Assembly: GCA_038380435.1 (NCBI GenBank)
Contig: JAWZYU010000130.1
Coordinates: forward strand, 566,001-630,000
Source of the DNA: Ryuthela nishihirai
Taxonomy: Eukaryota > Arthropoda > Arachnida > Araneae > Heptathelidae
Direction: 5' to 3'
Length of the DNA stretch: 64,000 nt
Shown here: piece by piece, positions 30,549 to 42,309 of the stretch
Numbering within the stretch: the stretch's first letter is position 1
Layout of the letters: the number at the start of each line of letters is the position of its first letter
Notes under the pieces: generated by a model
What the model was told of the DNA's origin: nothing
What the model saw: the letters and a program-made list of their open reading frames with translations, nothing else
The model's database searches: none
Position numbers and translations under genes: made by a program

Positions 30549-32265
30549 GATCCCCCCCCCCCCCAAACATGACGAATTCCGCCTGTTTCCGCATTGGGGC
30601 AGAGAACAAAACGCGGGTCGTGGGAAAGGTTTACAAATCCACCTAACAGGCAATTTGCTTATATAGAGTAGGTAATTGGAGCCTTTATAAATTAGCGGCA
30701 GCTAATATTTTCAAAGTTTCGTCGTCAATATTAAGGAATCTGGCAACGCAAAAAATCTGACCAGGGGTCGTCCGTTAGAGGTCCCCGAGATCCAATCACA
30801 ATTAAATCTTAAGATGTCAACGGATTCGATTGGATACTTAATTTCACCTCTGTTCTACACTCTCTGGTATACGAAGTACATTGCACATCAGATCTGCACA
30901 TACATAGGACATCTACACGTGAATTGCCATATAAGGACAGATCGATGACGTCATACATAAGTAGCCAATCAGTTCAAATCTTAAGGGTATAGTTATCCTA
31001 ATTTATACTCCGTTAGAATACTACAGCGCATTCAATCTACGCATACCTGTGACGTCACACATAACTACTGCACATACATTTGACATGTACACCAATATGC
31101 CATATAAGGACAGCCTTATCACGTGATACGAAACCAGCCAATCAGAAGACAGACGACATTAACATAATTTATTACAACCAATTATTTCGAACCTTGAGGG
31201 ATCACATGACTCCACACTCAATTTTTTTTTCCACCCCTCAGATGGCACCATGCTTTCTCTATTGGCCTCCTCACTTGAACTCTTCACATGTTAATCTATA
31301 GGTAATCTGGGTCAAACAGTCACCAAGACTAGCCACGAAATAAATCAATTTATTATTTATTTTTCGACTACGGTTATTCTGCTGTTATAAGGATATTGCA
31401 TTCTTCATGTCTTTAAAACATGGATGTCTACAGGGCAGAGCAATGTAAGGGTTTTCACATCTCTTTCAAACAATTCTAGAGCCTTTTTCATGAGAATTTC
31501 ACTTTTTTCTTTTTTATATAACACTCCGCAAAGGATTGATATACGTTTTAAATAATTTCCGAATATTTTTCTTCAATTTGATGCGTAGTATAGTTTCACG
31601 GTTTTATAAGAAATCCTTTTTCGCAATAAGAACCAGATATTGATTTCGGTTTCTCAGCTTCAGAGATGAGGTAGAAAGTTTTCTCGCAATCTCACATTTG
31701 AATCATCTTATAGTTAGAGGGTCTGTAAATGGTAGCTAGGTAGTCACTGGAAGGAGAGCTATGCACCAATCCCCTGTGATGATGCATAGAACCGGCCAGG
31801 CCTAGCACCTAATGTCCGACCCCGCCTTCTCGTGGTGCGGACCGTTAGTACCTTTCAAAAGAGATACTCTCTCGTGGAAGTGAACGGAAGGGGAGGGCTG
31901 CCAGATTAGTGTGGCCTACTGATCTGGACAACTCTGGCTACTTTTCTTTTTTTCTACCCTGCTGAGGAGTGGTCAACAACACAGGGTCCTGGTGCTGACC
32001 ATATAAACCTACTGGACTGGACAGATATATGGCTCTGCGCTTGATTATGGATCCTGATTTTGCTGCACTGGTGGGCTTCTATGGAGGGAAAATCTTCCGC
32101 TGTGTTTTCTGTTTGTTTGTGGGTTGACAGCCCCAAGTGAATAGATTCACAGGATATGTTTATCAGCTAGTGGATAATCCTGATCAGAAGTCATCGCAGG
32201 CACCTGAACTCTTTGCTTCTATTGGCATCGTCAAATTCTACATTGGAGGAAGTCTTCCAGTGTAG

Positions 32266-35200
32266 ATGGCTTCAGCCTTTAGTAGTGGGGGAACGGGTCT
32301 TTGCCCCATGTCTGCGATTAGGGGGCTGTTTGATATTATCGGCATTACCTCTCTCAATAAACATAGTTTCTTTAAACATCCCACTAACCATTTTCTCTCC
32401 ATAGGTAGTTGGAATGTGAGGACTCTGCACAGAGCTTTTTCTCTTGATGTCCTCACACAAGAATTCCACCATTATAATTTAGATAGTTTCGGCTTGCAAG
32501 AGACCAGATGGACAAATAAAGGTCAGATTCTTAAAAATAATCTTAAATTTCTCTTTTCAGGGTGGGACGACAATAAGCATCACCAAGGCGTGGGTCTGCT
32601 TCTCAGCAGACACGCTAGCGATGCTCTTCTAGGATATGAGTGCATTAATGAAAGGTTTCTTACAGCAAATTAAAAATAATCTTAAATTTCTCTTTTCAGG
32701 GAGGGACGACAATAAGCATCACCAAGGCTTGGGTCTGCTTCTCAGCAGACACGCTAGCGATGCTCTTCTAGGATATGAGTGCATTAATGAAAGGTTTTTT
32801 ACAGCAAAATTTCAGACAAGCGTTAAAGACTTGAATGTTATCTGCTGTTATGCCCCCACTGAGGATGCCGATGAGGATGAGAAGGATAGGTTTTATGAAC
32901 AACTTCAGGATATCTTGAATTCTGTCAAGAAAGGAGATATTACCCTTGTTCTTGGTGACTTCAATGCCAAAGTTGGTACTTATTCTGACCTTTGGGGAGG
33001 AGTAATAGCCCCTTTTGTTATTGGTAGCTGCAATATCAATGGGCAACGTCTCCTACAGGTAAGTAAACTCAAGGGATTCAAAATAACTAACACTTATTAC
33101 AAACACCGCGACATACATAAGTAGACATGGGTTTCACCTGATGGGCTGCATAAGAATATGATTGATTACATAATAATTAACAGCAAATGGGCTAGTTCTG
33201 TTAGGAATACCAGGGCATATAGGGGAGCTGAAATTGGATCTGACCATTACCTTGTTAAAAGTGTGTTGCAACTTAAACTTAAAAAGTGTTGTTCTAGGGT
33301 TAAAAAATTTACTTTTAATACTGAAGCTCTGAAAGATCCAGTTATAGCCAAAGCTTACCATGATAGGTTACTTAGTCATTATGACAGTCATGGTTTGCTT
33401 ACTACTGAAGTTGAGGAAGAATGGGTTCATTTTAAACAGGCTTTTTTGGACACTAACAGTACTCATTTAGGAAAAAAGGAGCAGAAGAGGCAGAATTATC
33501 TGAGTGATAAGGCACTTGAGCTTATTTCGGAAAGAAAGAACTGCAGGAATGTCTTTAATCAATACCCTACTAGTCCTAATAGAAAGCATTACAGAGAACG
33601 TAATAAACGTGTAAAAGATCAGTTAGCTGCTGATAAGAATCTTTGGCTTGATGGTTTGGCTGACAAAGCCGAGGAAGCAGTTAGACAGCACAACAGCAGA
33701 GAGCTGTACCAGATAGTTAATGTTTTGTGTGGTAGAAAACGGACAGGCATACAAAGATTGAAGGATAAACAAGGTAAGGTTATAGAAGGGGAGGATTCTA
33801 TCATGGCTAGGTGGGCTGAGCATTTCAGTGATGTTCTAAACAATGTAGTTAGTTCTACTCCCATTGTTTGCAATGATGATAGATGCATTGGTGGCTTTAA
33901 TGTTGGCCCTATAACACAATCTGAAGTTATTTTGGCTGTTTCTAAACTTAAACTTCATAAATCCCCAGGGGTTGATGAAATTACTACGGAAATGCTTAGA
34001 GCTGGGAATGTTTCGGTTACCACTTGGATGACTGAAATTCTGAATATCTTTTATGATAAAGGCATGGTTCCTAAGGATTTTACCAGAGCTATTGTTATCC
34101 CTATTTTCAAAAAAGGTGATCGCAGTTCTTGTGATAACTATAGGGGTATCAGCCTACTCTCTGTTCCAGGTAAAGTTCTTTCCATGATTGTGCTTAATAG
34201 AATTAAGAATCTGGTTGACAGTCAATTGCGTGATGAGCAATGTGGAATCAGAAGTGGTAGGGGGATGTGTGGATCAGATATTTTCACTTAGGCAGATTCT
34301 TGAAAAATGTTTAGAGTTTCAGAAACCTTTGGTTGCTAGCTTCGTTGATTTCAAAAAGGTTTCGACTCTGTTGATCGTCATAATTTGTGGTTGATTGTGA
34401 AATCATATGGTATACCAGACAAGTTAGTTAACATTATGAAAGCTCTCTATAATAACACTGAGTCGTGTGTGAGAGTTGGTAAGGCTTGTAGCAATTGGTT
34501 TAGCATTACTTCTGGTGTTCGACAAGGGTGCATTTTGTCTCCTTTTCTCTTTAGCTTAGTTATTGATTATGTTATGCGAAATTCACTTCAAGGGAAAGTT
34601 TTTGGCCTTAAATGGGTTGGAGATACGAAAATTTCTGATTTAGATTATGCTGATGATTTAGCCCTTTTGGCAAATGATGTTGATGAGATGAACTCTTTCA
34701 TTCGAGCTGTTGATGAGACTGGTAGTAGAGTAGGTTTGGTTATAAACAGAGAGAAAACTAAAGTGATGAAAATTGGTCAGGCAGGCTGTGATTCAGTTAA
34801 TCTGAATGGTTGCAGTCTTGAGCAGGTGTCACAGTTTAATTATCTTGGGAGCTATGTAACAGATAATGGTGATGTGCGGCATGAGATTAACAGACGAATA
34901 GGGATTGCTGCCAGGACTTTTAAGAATCTATGGAGAGTGTGGAGAAATAGGCGTATACACCTAAAGCCTAAAATTAGACTGTATAATAGTTTGGTTCTTT
35001 CTAGGGTTAGTTATGGTAGTGAAACTTGGACACTTTCTAAACAGGAAACAGGAATAACAGGATAACAGGAAACTAGATGCTTTTGATTCCAGATGCTTAC
35101 GCAGTATCTTGGGCATTAGGTGGTTCAACTTTGTAACTAATGATGAGGTTAGGCAAAGGAGTTTGCAACCTCCTTTAAGCAGCATATTGTGCAGAGAGAG

Positions 35201-35432
35201 ACTCCGTTGGTTTGGCCATGTTGCCCGTATGAATAATTATAGATTGGCGAATAGGGTTATGAACAGTGTGCCTAAAGGCCTCAGAAAGAAGGGGAGACCC
35301 AGGATGCGGTGGGCAGAGAATGTCAAACAGGACCTTGTTAGAATTGGTGTGCAGTGGCCAGATGCAGTAGATGTAGCTCAGGATAGACTTGCTTGGAGAA
35401 CTAAGTTGCACGGTCTGGTTGGACCTCCGTAG
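32266..35432 (+). pseudogene. RTE-D endonuclease/reverse transcriptase pseudogene
   Basis: Homologous to the RTE-B protein over its whole length. A 139 bp tandem duplication in the endonuclease (32531-32669 and 32670-32808) shifts the frame by one. TAG at 33122 interrupts the endonuclease. 33158-34291 is open through KSPGVDEI. An extra G near 34260 and a lost C near 34359 shift the frame around RT motif A. 34385-35065 is open through GVRQGCILSP and YADD. A ~17 bp insertion of CAGGAAACAGGA-type text near 35045 breaks the tail, and 35109-35432 carries LRWFGHVARM and GRPRMRW. Its ordinary stop TAG (35430) lies 12 bp before the (TGA)n tail. Confidence 0.88.
32531..32808 (+). repeat. 139 bp tandem duplication inside RTE-D
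   Basis: Two head-to-tail copies joined at AAATTAAAAATAATC with at least three base differences between them, so it is not brand new. 139 is not divisible by three. Not found in other RTE copies here. Confidence 0.9.
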
Positions 35433-36861
35433 CCCATGGATACTTGATGATGATGATGATGATGTTTAGAGTGTTTTTCAAATCCATTATTATTTTTATT
35501 CAGTGCATTAATTCATTTCAATTTCTAAATGCAAATGTTTATTGTAGGAACGAAGAAGGCGTTTCAATACTTCTAGACAGGTAGAGGGATACTCTTAAAA
35601 TCTCTGAAATTTATTGCAGAAGGTTAATTCTTCCCAAATAACATTTCAAACTTTTCCATTTTACCTATTTCGAGGCAAAATGTTGAAAAGTACGTTCGAA
35701 TTGACATTACAAGTTAATCTGCTACTTCTACATTATTTAGCAAACTCTGTTTTCCTTGCCAGATCTCTCTAACATGCTACGGAGACGATAATTTATTAAT
35801 CTTATTAGAAAAGTTTCGTATGATCGTTATTTTATTTCAGAGAATGGGATAAATTGCCCTAGCGCTAAGATAATAACTTAACCCTAGGGCACATATATAA
35901 GACCTGTACACGAAGCTAGAGATATTGATATTTCAAGAAAAAAATTATATAGAATTCACATTGCAAGAATGATAGCATGATTTTAATACTTGATCATTAG
36001 AAATTTTTTTGTTGAATCAACTTCTATAAGTAAAACAAGCAGAAAAAACACTTAAAATAGACCAAAGAGTAAATATTACTAATTTTTAAAATTATTAATA
36101 AATAAACCGTTTCACGACTTTTTTTGGAATAAATGATTAGATGCCAATATGATGAAAACCATTAATAGCTAATTCTAACAGAATATAAATTATAATATTA
36201 ATATAATGAATAATAATAAGTAATTACAGAAGGATTTAAAACTAATTTCCATCTGTACACCAATGACTTGATTTTACATTAACCCTCTATGGAAGCTGAG
36301 CTACCTGTACATCGTTTAGAAAAGTCTGTTTTCGTTGCCAGATTATCGCCAACAAACTATGCAGACGAAAATTCATTTATTTTATTCCAAAAGCCGTTCT
36401 TTCGTCTGATCATTTGAAAATAATTGCCCTTACAGTTCAAAATACTGATGAATTCAGTGATTGCCCACAGCTTGAAAGTTTTAAAGGGGGCTTTAAACAA
36501 TTTTTTTTTTATTTACATGAGTTTAAAAAAGCTTTTCTATTAAGAATATTCTGAACATTTGGGTCATATCATAGAGAGCAATCGTTTGGATCATTTTAGT
36601 AAATAAGAGGTTAAAAAATCCTTAACTAGAAAAATAATTTATATTTATAAAATACAGATTAAAAATGAATAATAGTTAAACAAACAAAGGGAGTTGGGTT
36701 GTTTTACCTAAGAGGACATGTTTTGTACACAAGGGGCTAAATGGCCAGGTCACAAGCACCCCGACAGCTCAAAGAATTTTCGGGAAAAGGGACCCACTGG
36801 ACAACTGTTGGGAGACAGATGGTAGTCTCTTATCAAAACCATCCAGCGTGTTGTTTAATGT

Positions 36862-37395
36862 GTACGTTCACTCAGAAAATATCCGAACGCTATGGTTGAT
36901 TACAGAATAGATAAAAAATATCCGGCAACGACTTTTTTAGAAATTAGTGATCTGACAACCTTCGTGTACAGTACACGAAGGTTGCCAGATCCCTGATTTC
37001 TAAAAACGTCGTTGCCAGATACTTTTTCTGAAATATAGTGTTCGAATATTTGTTTGAGCGACTGTAGACGAAGGTTGCCAGATCCCTGATTTCTAAAAAC
37101 GTCGTTGCCAGATACTTTTTCTGAAATATAGTGTTCGAATATTTGTTTGAGCGACTGTAGACGAAGGTTGCCAGATCTCACTTTTCTAAAAACGGCGTTG
37201 CCAGATACTTTTTCTGAAATATAGTGTTCGAATATTTGTTTGAGCGACTGTTGACGAAGGTTGCCAGATCCCTAATTTCTAAAAACGTGGTTAGCAGATA
37301 CTCTTTCTGAAATATAGTGTTCGAATATTTGTTTGAGCGACTGTACACGGAGGTTGCCAGATCCCTGATTTCTAAAAACGTCGTTGCCAGAAACT
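36862..37395 (-). repeat. MITE palindrome and ~93 bp tandem array (copy 1)
   Basis: A palindromic MITE (36862-37067, centre GTGTACAGTACAC near 36970) is followed by three more complete right-hand half-units of exactly ~93 bp (unit ends at 37067, 37160, 37253, 37346) and a last partial one cut at 37395. 93 is divisible by three, which leaves long reverse frames with ~31-residue periodicity; these are artefacts. Confidence 0.85.
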
Positions 37396-37573
37396 TATCG
37401 TTCAAATTTCGTGGGGAGGTAGGGAAAACGTCAGGAAACCGATTTCACATAGGAAAGTATGTCCGCAAACGTCATCTACATGAACAAAATGGACAAATAA
37501 AGTGAACACAAGGAAACAGTACAGTTAAGTGGTAACGAATTTGACTTTTATTCCAACAAGGTAAAGTACTGGT

Positions 37574-38650
37574 TCACAGTAGGTGCTCAAAATTGCGACC
37601 ATTTACACGGACACAGGATTCACAGCGCCGTTGCATTGACCGCCGAGCATTTTCAAAAACGCCTGGCATATCACGGACAATGCCTGAGGCGGCCATTATT
37701 CGTGCAACAAGGTCCATTTCACTGTCGACGGGGGTCTCGTACACATGGTATTTCTTGGCCTCCCACAAAAAGAAATCCATGGGCGATAAATCAGGTGACC
37801 TGGGTGGCCAAGCGATCGGTCCACCTCTACCGATCCATCGAGCTCCGAATGTTCGGTTCAGGTAATCACGCGCAACAATTGTGCTATGGGCTGGAGCCCC
37901 GTCATGTTGATACCACATATCTCGGCGGATATGCGCAGGAACAGCGCCCAGAAAAGTCGGTAACACTGTCTCGAGAAATATTAGGTATTTCCGGCCATCC
38001 AGTCGGGGCGGTAGCAAGTAAGGTCCCAACAAACAGTCACCAATGATTCCACCCCACACATTTACGGCAAAACGATGTTGCGCAGCGTGACTTCTCGTAC
38101 CATGCGGGTTGTCGTAAGCCCACACATGTGAATTGTGTGTATTGAACACACCTTCACGACTGAATGAAGCTTCATCTGTAAAAAGGAGAGAAGCTGGAAA
38201 ACTGGGGTCCATGGCAGCTTTCTGCATGAACCATTGTGCAAATTCCACACGCTTCGGATAATCGTCAGGATGCAGTAACTGCACCCTTTGCAGATGGTAA
38301 GGATGCACACATTCCTCGTGCAGTATCCGCCACACTGCTGACTGAGAGACCCCAAGCTGCTGAGCAATAGCTTGTGTGCTGGTATTCGGATTATCTTCGA
38401 TGGACTGTAGGACTTGTTCTGCGACGTTGACAGTCCGCGTCAGTCGTCTTCTCCCAATATCCTGCATGTTGCTGCGCAGTGAACCACGTTCGCGCAGATT
38501 GCGATGCACACGTGCAAATATTTGATGCTGCAGTATTCTTCTGTTGGGGTATCGGTCTTCGTAAACTTGCCTAGCTCAGTGGCCGCTTTCACCAGCTGCC
38601 CCATATGCGAGATGCATATCCGCTAGCTCTTGATGCGTAAAACGATTCAT
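37574..38650 (-). pseudogene. DD41D mariner-like transposase, one nonsense codon
   Basis: The frame starts at ATG 38650 (MNRFTHQELADM) and runs 358 codons, with one TGA at codon 25 (38576-38578). The part after it (311 residues from 38509) is open. An N-terminal helix-turn-helix region (TSTQAIAQQLGVSQSAVWRI) is followed by the catalytic triad: TDEASF (Asp 112 of the open part), YQHDGAPAH (Asp 203) and SPDLSPMDFFLW (Asp 245). With 41 residues between the last two, it is a DD41D member of the IS630-Tc1-mariner superfamily. A polyadenylation-type AATAAA (reverse, 37547-37552) lies ~20 bp after the stop codon. Terminal inverted repeats could not be located. It would cut and paste its own element, inserting at TA. 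Confidence 0.88.
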
Positions 38651-38996
38651 CTTATCACTAGTAAGTCAGCTCGTACACTTTACAGTCACTTGGGGGCAAC
38701 CCTTTTCCACCACCAGGGGGCGCTGTTCACATTGCACCGTTTTTCTTCCATTTTTGCGGAACTTTTTACTATTTCTTTCGGACTTTAGTGCTTGCATAAT
38801 TATGGCTTCGGGTGAATTTCATTTATTTCTTTTCTTATACAAAGGGTGTGTTTCTTACGGTTAAACCGCTACTCTACCTAATTGATTTATTCCTTTGTTC
38901 TTTGGCTTTCTCGGGAAGATGGGGTGTTTCTGCTACACTTCTCCACTGGGGGATGGCTCTGTCTGCGAACAATGAAAATGGCGTCGTGTTTTTCGG
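38651..38996. other. Transposase flank and unassigned sequence
   Basis: The upstream side of the transposase gene. It includes CACCAGGGGGCGCTGTTC near 38711, which is close to a CTCF-type motif core (CCAGGGGGCGC), but this was not tested. The left arm of the large inverted repeat begins at about 38997. Confidence 0.4.
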
Positions 38997-41182
38997 TTCT
39001 ATCGGGAAATTTCAGAAGCTTTTCGATCATAGCGTCTCTGTGGGCGTTTCCTAAGGGGTTTCTTTTCTTCCTGAGGGACACTTTGGCTGGTATTGGGGGA
39101 CCTTTTTTAAGAACGGGACTGACTATTAGGCTGACTAAAAACGGGGCTGAGGATTTAGATTTTTGGGCATTTCTAGTGGCATTTTGGGGCTTATTGGACC
39201 TCTCGGGTCTATTGCGTCACTTCCGGTTTCTTTTGGGGTCACCTCGGAGTCTCCTGCGACTTTTCAGGGCGTTTCACGATACTTCGGAACGACTGGATCC
39301 ATTGGGGGGGGGATTAGGGGGTTCTCTCTGGGTCATTTCCGCTGATCTTTGACGCGGGGGCGTGTCTCCTTGGTTTTCGACTCATTCCTAAACCTTTTTT
39401 TTATGCGACTTTAATATCTATATATTTTCGAACTCGGGAAACTTGGTACTTCAATCCATTAAATGGCTTTGTTGCCAGATTCCGTGTCAATCTTTTTTCC
39501 CCCGGAGGAATGCAAATTTTAGAATTTCGGGATTTCCACATTATCAAAGGGGAGCGAGTGTCTTTTTATATGGATCTACCTTTTCACAGCTTCTCTCCAC
39601 CCTAATTTGGTGATTTATGGCATTTCGTTTCAAGTCGTTTGGTGCTTTCTGTGTTAAAAGATCATTTTTGAGTGATATTTATATGGCCTCTCTTCGTGGC
39701 TTATTTACCAACCTTATCGCACATGTCTCCCCATAATACGACTCGGAGGACTTTGGTATCGTTAGATTCTGTTTTGGATCCACGGGGTTTTGACTCCAGA
39801 CATCGATGTGGGGTTCTACCTAGTCTTTACAGCTTGTTTCTACTGTAATTAGGTGATTTACGACTATTTTTTTCCTTCCAGGTTTTTCATTTCTTCTGCA
39901 AGAACACGTTCGAAGGCATTGACGGACGTCGTCCCCCTTCTGAATGAACCCTCGGGCTCCTTGTCTAAGTTAGCCCACTGTTGGCCAAAGAAATGCCGCT
40001 CAGAGGTAAAACAACTCATCCTCGGAGTGAAATAATGATCACTGTTCTTTAGTAGCTTAGAAAACACTTAACCCTCCACATTTTTGAATTTGTTTAAAAG
40101 ATTTCTCGGAGAAATAAAATATACACACGAAATTATTAAGTTCGTTCCTTTAAAGGGTGTGATAGGAATGCCCCCTCCTATATATATCCGAACACTATAG
40201 TTGATTTCAGAAAAAGTATCTGGCAACGACGTTTTTAGAAATTAGGGATCTGGCAAACTTCGTGTACAGTCGCTCAAACAAATATTCGAACACTATTGTT
40301 GATTTCATAAAAAGTATCTGGCAACGACGTTTTTAGAAATCAGGTATCTGGCAACCTTCCTCTACAGTCGCTCAAACAAATATTCGAACACTGTAGTTGA
40401 TTTCAGAAAAAGTATCTGGCAACCTTCGTGTACAGTCGCTGAAAAATATATTCGAACACTATAGTTGATTTGAGAAAGAGTATCTGGCAACGACGTTTTT
40501 AGAAATCAGGGATCTGGCAACCTTCGTGTACAGTAGCTCAAACAAATATTCGAAAACTATGTTTCAGAAAGAGTATCTGGAAACGACGTTTTTACAAATT
40601 AGGGATCTGGCAACCTTCGTCTACAGTAGCTCAAACTAATATTCGAAAACTATGTTTCAGAAAGAGTATCTGGAAACGACGTTTTTACAAATTAGGGATC
40701 TGGCAACCTTCGTCTACAGTAGCTCAAACAAATATTCGAAAACTATGTTTCAGAAACGTTTTTACAAATTAGTGATCTGGCAACCTTCGTCTACAGTCGC
40801 TCAAACAAATATTCCAACACTATGTTTCAGAAAGAGTGTCTGGCAACGACATTTTTAGAAATTAGGGATCTGGCAACCTTCGTGTACAGTCGCTTAAACA
40901 AATATTCCAACACTATTGTTGATTTCAGAAAACGTATCTGACATCCTTCGTGTACAGTCGCTCAAACAAATATTCGAACGCTATAGTTGATTTGAGAAAG
41001 AGTATCTGGGAAGGACATTTTCAGAAATCAGGGATGTGGCAAACTTCGTGTGCAGTCGTTCAAACAAATATTCGGAAACTATATTTCAGAAAGAGTATCT
41101 GGCAACGATGTTTTTAGAAATCAGGGATCTGGCAACCTTCGTCTACAGTCGCTCAAACAAATATTCGAACACTATATTTCAG
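38997..41182 (+). repeat. Left arm of the large inverted repeat
   Basis: The reverse complement of 44840-47868 with a shorter array. Outer part (38997-40180): non-coding, containing a SINE-A 3' relic at 39890-40020. Inner part (40180-41182): about 11 head-to-tail ~93 bp units of the form CAGTCGCTCAAACAAATATT...TCTGGCAACCTTCGT, each one half of the Tc1-type MITE, several shortened by internal loss. Long arms with tandem subrepeats are the layout of Foldback-type elements (established knowledge); relationship to them is inference. Confidence 0.82.
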
Positions 41183-41198
41183 AGTCCTCCCCTCTACC

Positions 41199-42250
41199 CC
41201 CCAAACACGACAAATTCCGGCTGTTTCCGCCTTGGGGCAGAGAACAAAACGCGGGTCGTGGGAAAGGTTTGCAAATCCCCCTAACAGGCAATTTGCGTTG
41301 GTTAACATAATGAAAGCTCTCTATAATAACACTGAGTCATGTGTGAGAGTTGGTAAGTCTGTAGCAATTGGTTTAGCATTACTTCTGGTGTTCGACAAGG
41401 GTGCATTTTGTCTCCTTTTCTCTTTAGTTTGGTTGTTGATTATGTTATGCGAAATTCACTTCAAGGGAAAGCTTTTGGCCTTAAATGGGTTGGAGATACG
41501 AAAATTTCTGATTTAGATTATGCTGATGATTTAGCCCTTTTGGCAAATGATGTTGATGAGATGAACTCTTTCATTCGAACTGTTGATGAGACTGGTAGTA
41601 GAGTAGGTTTGGTTATAAACAGAGAGAAAACTAAAGTGATGAAAATTGGTCAGGCAGGTTGTGATTCAGTTAATCTGAATGGTTGCAGTCTTGAGCAGGT
41701 GTCACAGTTTAATTACCTTGGGAGCTGCGTAACTGATACTGGTGATGTGCGGCATGAGATTAACAGACGAATAGGCACACCTAAAGACTAAAATTACACT
41801 GTATAATAGTTTGGTTCTTTCTAGGGTTAGTTATGGTAGTGAAACTTGGACGCGGTGTAAGCAAGATAACAGGAAACTAGATGCTTTTGATTCTAGATGC
41901 TTACGCAGTATCATGGGTATTAGGTGCTTTAACTTTGTAACTAATGATGAGGTTAGGCAAAGGAGTCTGCAACCTCCTTTAAGCAGCATATTGTGCAGAG
42001 AGAGACTCCGCTGGTTTGGCCATGTTGCCCGTATGGATAATTATAGATTGGCGAATAGGGTTATGAACAGTGTGCCTAGAGGCCTCAGAAGGAGGGGGAG
42101 ACCTAGGATCCGGTGGGCAGACAATGTCAAACAGGACCTTGTTAGAATTGGTGTACAGTGGCCGGATGCAGCAGATGTAGCTCAGGACAGATGTGCTTGG
42201 AGAATTAAACTGCGCGGTCTGGTTGGACCTCCGTAGCCCATGGCTGCTTG

Positions 42251-42309
<59 letters not shown>

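Larger units (their letters stand above)
31720..35465 (+). mobile_element. RTE-D, near full-length insertion with defined empty site
   Basis: Copy 2 of the surrounding repeat retains the uninterrupted site (TAGTTAGAGTGTTTTTC at 43333-43349). Comparison places the insertion at 31720-35465 with target-site duplication TTAGAG (31714-31719 and 35466-35471). The first 33 bp (31720-31752) are not present in RTE-B; they may be true 5' sequence or added during insertion. The (TGA)n tail is short (~6 units). The copy is damaged by a duplication, frameshifts and one nonsense codon. Confidence 0.9.
30560..37395 (+). repeat. Copy 1 of the large repeat interior plus part of an arm array
   Basis: Sequence 30560-36860, after removing RTE-D (31720-35465), is co-linear with 41199-44735 without RTE-E: about 2.5 kb of non-coding DNA with a reverse SINE-A relic at its right end (36694-36860). 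A MITE palindrome and ~93 bp tandem units follow to 37395. The left arm is missing; the copy begins next to a cut SINE-B. No open frame is conserved between the two copies, so the interior is read as a non-autonomous element or part of a segmental duplication. Confidence 0.82.

Noticed and set aside
37396..38996. Terminal inverted repeats for the DD41D transposase element
   Set aside because: Short matches such as CCGCAAA on both sides are too weak to call ends.
38882..39352. 156-codon plus-strand frame rich in Phe and Leu
   Set aside because: It lies across the boundary of an inverted-repeat arm. The mirrored copy at 47.7 kb does not keep the frame, and no domain or membrane-protein family is recognisable.
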